A DNA stretch of 16,059 nt from CAZYTX01 sp964650485 (GTDB lineage Bacteria > RBG-13-61-14 > DATKZS01). Of this stretch, positions 14,095-16,059 are shown piece after piece. The position numbers were made by a program, and so were the translations under genes. The DNA is taken from positions 1 to 16,059 of the forward strand of contig CAZYTX010000070.1 in the NCBI GenBank assembly GCA_964650485.1. The letters are read 5' to 3'. The notes under the pieces are model-generated. The model worked only from the letters and a program-made list of their open reading frames with translations, did no database searches and was not told the origin of the DNA. Every line of letters begins with the position of its first letter. The stretch's first letter is position 1.

Positions 14095-15563
14095 AGGTCA
14101 ACAGCGAAAAGGATCTGCTGGAACTCGCCTTGGACGCGGCCTGGGAGAAGGAAGACCCGCGGCTTGCGTGGATGCTATCCAGCCTGGCCGGGGTGTCATC
14201 AGTGAAATTCTCGGATGAGGTTGACACCGCCTGTATCAAAAAGTCGGGCGAGAAGTACATGATCCGCTTCTCCCGGAACTTCGTGCAAAAGTACCTGGAT
14301 ACCCCGGACGACGTCCTCTTCGTGCTCCTGCACGAGATCATGCACAAGGTGCAGGGCGACCCGATAAGGGACATGGACCTGCGCAACCGGGTTGATCTTG
14401 CGGTGGCCAACATGGTCGAGGACATAGTGATCAATGCCCGCCTGTGTAAAATGTTTTTTCCCGGATCCCTGCCAATGTTCGATAAGCTATATGCGCGCGA
14501 GCTGTTCCCTGACGTGCTTATGATAACGCCTGTCAATCTATGTCGCGAAAAGAAAGATTCCGGGTTTGCGCTCTGGGAATATAAATGGAATTTCGAATGT
14601 CCGGAGCCAAAAGGAAAAAGCAGCCCGCCTGCCGTATCCACTTTTAAGCAGAAGTTATTGGATGCCCTGAAGCTGGTCAGGAACCTTCCTCCTCTGGACG
14701 AAGATTTGGTTTGGAAATTTAATAGCGCAATGACTGATGAAAAGGCCTTGAGCAGGTGGTATATAAGAGCATGGTTCAGGAACAAAGAGGTTACTGTTGA
14801 GCAGCTCTATGAGTGGATACGGCCGCTATTCCCGGAGGCGCCTGAGGTGATACTGCTGGGAGACCACGGCGACAAGTCCGGGGGCATGGACGGATGGGGG
14901 GATGTGCTTGGTGAATATGGAGCCGGTTACTCCGAGGATGAGAAGGACGACGAGATAGATGTCGAGGTCCAGCATAAGCACGTGAACAAGATGATCAGGA
15001 TGATAAGGCGAGCGGTCGAGCCGGACCCCATGAACCCGCTTGAATCGTTCATGGTCCAGCCGGAGCGGAGCATGGTGCCCTGGCCCGGCAGGCGCGAGAA
15101 CCTTTGGCTGGCCCTTGGACTCTGGCCCGTGTTCTGGAAGCCCCCGGTCTATACCCGGGACCTCGACTACCTCCAGCCACACCTCTACCTTGACGTGTCC
15201 GGCTCGACCGAGGAGAACCAGCCCATGATCTACGGCCTGGTGTACCACCTCGCAGACCTGATCGGAGATCCCATCTACATGTTCTCCAACACCGTGGCCG
15301 AGGCCGGCATCGAGGACATACGCTCAGGCAGGGTCCGCACCACCGGCGGCACGGACTTCGACTGCGTGATCGAGCACGCCACTCAAAACCGCTTCCGAAA
15401 GATCATCCTCATAACCGACGGGTACGCGGACATGAACGACAAGAACCGGAAAAGGGTCAGCTCGGGCGAGCTCGAAATATACCTGGTCCTCACAGAGCAG
15501 CCCCACCGACACCTGCCCGACGTGCTCGCAAACCACGCAAGGCAGACGTTTGTGTTGTCTTGA
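14091..15563 (+). CDS. zincin plus von Willebrand A domain protein (DUF2201-like)
   Basis: A 490-residue protein with two recognisable ends. The N-terminal half has LLHEIMHKVQGD, an HExxH zinc-peptidase motif (H81, E82, H85), followed by VDLAVANMVEDIVINARL, the helix that supplies further contacts in the DUF2201-type putative metallopeptidases paired with MoxR ATPases. The C-terminal 130 residues form a vWA domain with a complete metal-binding MIDAS set: DVSGS (D368, S370, S372), TGGTD (T418-D422) and ITDGYAD (D443). The middle (about 125-340) is less conserved-looking and has an acidic stretch (SEDEKDDEID). The vWA domain is expected to bind the ATPase or a client through its metal. The start overlaps the preceding stop. 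Proteolysis is possible from the motif but unproven, and relatives are often called putative. Confidence 0.92.
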   Translation: MKVNSEKDLLELALDAAWEKEDPRLAWMLSSLAGVSSVKFSDEVDTACIKKSGEKYMIRFSRNFVQKYLDTPDDVLFVLLHEIMHKVQGDPIRDMDLRNRVDLAVANMVEDIVINARLCKMFFPGSLPMFDKLYARELFPDVLMITPVNLCREKKDSGFALWEYKWNFECPEPKGKSSPPAVSTFKQKLLDALKLVRNLPPLDEDLVWKFNSAMTDEKALSRWYIRAWFRNKEVTVEQLYEWIRPLFPEAPEVILLGDHGDKSGGMDGWGDVLGEYGAGYSEDEKDDEIDVEVQHKHVNKMIRMIRRAVEPDPMNPLESFMVQPERSMVPWPGRRENLWLALGLWPVFWKPPVYTRDLDYLQPHLYLDVSGSTEENQPMIYGLVYHLADLIGDPIYMFSNTVAEAGIEDIRSGRVRTTGGTDFDCVIEHATQNRFRKIILITDGYADMNDKNRKRVSSGELEIYLVLTEQPHRHLPDVLANHARQTFVLS

Positions 15564-15708
15564 ACGAGAGAAGGCTTGCGTGCCTAAAGTCTTGGTGCCG
15601 TCCCGTTGGAATTTATCACCGGTCTGTTGTATGCTTAATTATGAGCGGGATGCCGCATATTGTAACAGGGGGTTTTAAAAATGACCCATGCCCAGGGCGG
15701 GTGGCCCA

Positions 15709-15732
15709 CACGGATTTTTCTTAAAATCAGTG
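15709..15732. repeat. palindromic repeat, imperfect copy
   Basis: CACGGATTTT, loop tctt, AAAATCAGTG: a 10-bp stem with one mismatch, preceded by CCCA so that it begins CCCACACGGATTT. It is a diverged copy of the perfect palindrome at 15904-15933. Confidence 0.6.
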
Positions 15733-15780
15733 CCTGCCTGTGCCTGGCCTGCCTGCGTCCGAACACACACAGGCAGGCAC
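15730..15780. repeat. 13-bp inverted repeat with 25-base loop
   Basis: GTGCCTGCCTGTG at 15730-15742 is a perfect inverse of CACAGGCAGGCAC at 15768-15780. The loop contains CCTGCCTGCGT, which can pair with ACGCAGACAGG just outside with one mismatch, so alternative folds compete. Confidence 0.7.
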
Positions 15781-15903
15781 GCAGACAGGTGGGGCCCGGA
15801 TGGACAAGTGCTTTTACAAATATAGCATATCCATGAATTGTGCAGATGGACCTGCTCGCTTCGCTACTGTCTGCGCCGCGTTCCTTGGCGCGGCAGGCAG
15901 GCG

Positions 15904-15933
15904 CCCACACAGATTTCGGAAAATCTGTGTGGG
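15904..15933. repeat. perfect 13-bp palindrome
   Basis: CCCACACAGATTT, loop cgga, AAATCTGTGTGGG. Not followed by a T tract, so it does not look like an ordinary terminator. It shares its arms with the imperfect copy at 15709, suggesting a dispersed intergenic repeat family. Confidence 0.75.
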
Positions 15934-16006
15934 TTACCCGTTTGCGTGGTCGTCCACGCCTCCAGGAACCGCTTTAAAAAGGTCGTCCTCATCAACTCCT
16001 CACCTA

Positions 16007-16036
16007 TTGACATCTGCATAAGTAATGCAATATAAT
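16007..16036 (+). promoter_or_regulatory. consensus sigma70 promoter pointing out of the window
   Basis: TTGACA (16007-16012), 18-base spacer, TATAAT (16031-16036): both hexamers match consensus exactly. Transcription would begin near 16043. An AGGAG at 16037-16041 would lie upstream of the transcript start, so the ATG at 16051 would be nearly leaderless; the GGAGGG at 16053-16058 may instead be the ribosome binding site of a start beyond the edge. Confidence 0.75.
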
Positions 16037-16059
16037 AGGAGCATCCCAATATGGAGGGT

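Larger units (their letters stand above)
15564..16006. other. intergenic region with palindromic repeats, no gene seen
   Basis: About 440 bases after the vWA gene contain no frame with a convincing start or family match. Reading frames here are repetitive translations of palindromes (for example RKIRVG and RKICVG on opposite strands). It holds three hairpin elements listed separately and a GGCAGGC-rich stretch near 15890. I found no classic terminator with a T tract after the operon. Confidence 0.6.

Noticed and set aside
15560..15935. CRISPR array
   Set aside because: Repeats are inverted, few, and not separated by regular spacers.

Overview
The window looks like a bacterial chromosome segment of moderately high GC, probably from a deltaproteobacterial (Desulfobacterota-like) or related environmental lineage. 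The taxonomic guess rests mainly on a protein resembling a Myxococcus-type family (MXAN_5187 C-terminal domain) and on general codon character, so it is tentative. No RNA gene, CRISPR array or intact transposase is visible.

Left part (1-1500): a small secreted or membrane-anchored cysteine-rich protein, a decayed vapBC toxin-antitoxin copy, and an intact vapBC copy in tandem with it, all on the minus strand. Housekeeping block (1500-5700): mazG (NTP pyrophosphohydrolase), a small membrane protein, a two-TM protein with a PH-like N-terminus, an MXAN_5187-like cytoplasmic protein, a truncated gene start with promoter and ribosome binding site intact, a DUF4236 gene that looks leaderless, and a trans-polyprenyl diphosphate synthase. 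The polyprenyl synthase and DUF4236 genes fire divergently from promoters I can place.

Gene graveyard and accessory block (5700-9500): a minus-strand mosaic of an XPB-like helicase, half of a SWIM zinc finger and a caspase small-subunit-like piece; an unexplained ORF next to it; then a plus-strand pair, a CcbP-like SH3-type protein and a SEC-C zinc-motif protein; and a frameshifted small membrane protein.

Right part (9500-15560): a divergent locus. To the left run two tandem paralogues (about 300 aa, with a pattern like DUF3293) followed by the small membrane protein relic. To the right run three genes joined by ATGA stop-start overlaps: a MoxR-type AAA+ ATPase, an unrecognised 374-aa protein, and a protein with an N-terminal HExxH zincin and a C-terminal von Willebrand A domain. 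This triad is the best candidate for a little-described system: an ATPase/vWA chaperone or protease pair with an unknown partner, the general plan of the MoxR-vWA ternary systems proposed to act in biological conflict. The last 500 bases hold palindromic repeats and a consensus sigma70 promoter (TTGACA, 18 bp, TATAAT) pointing out of the window.
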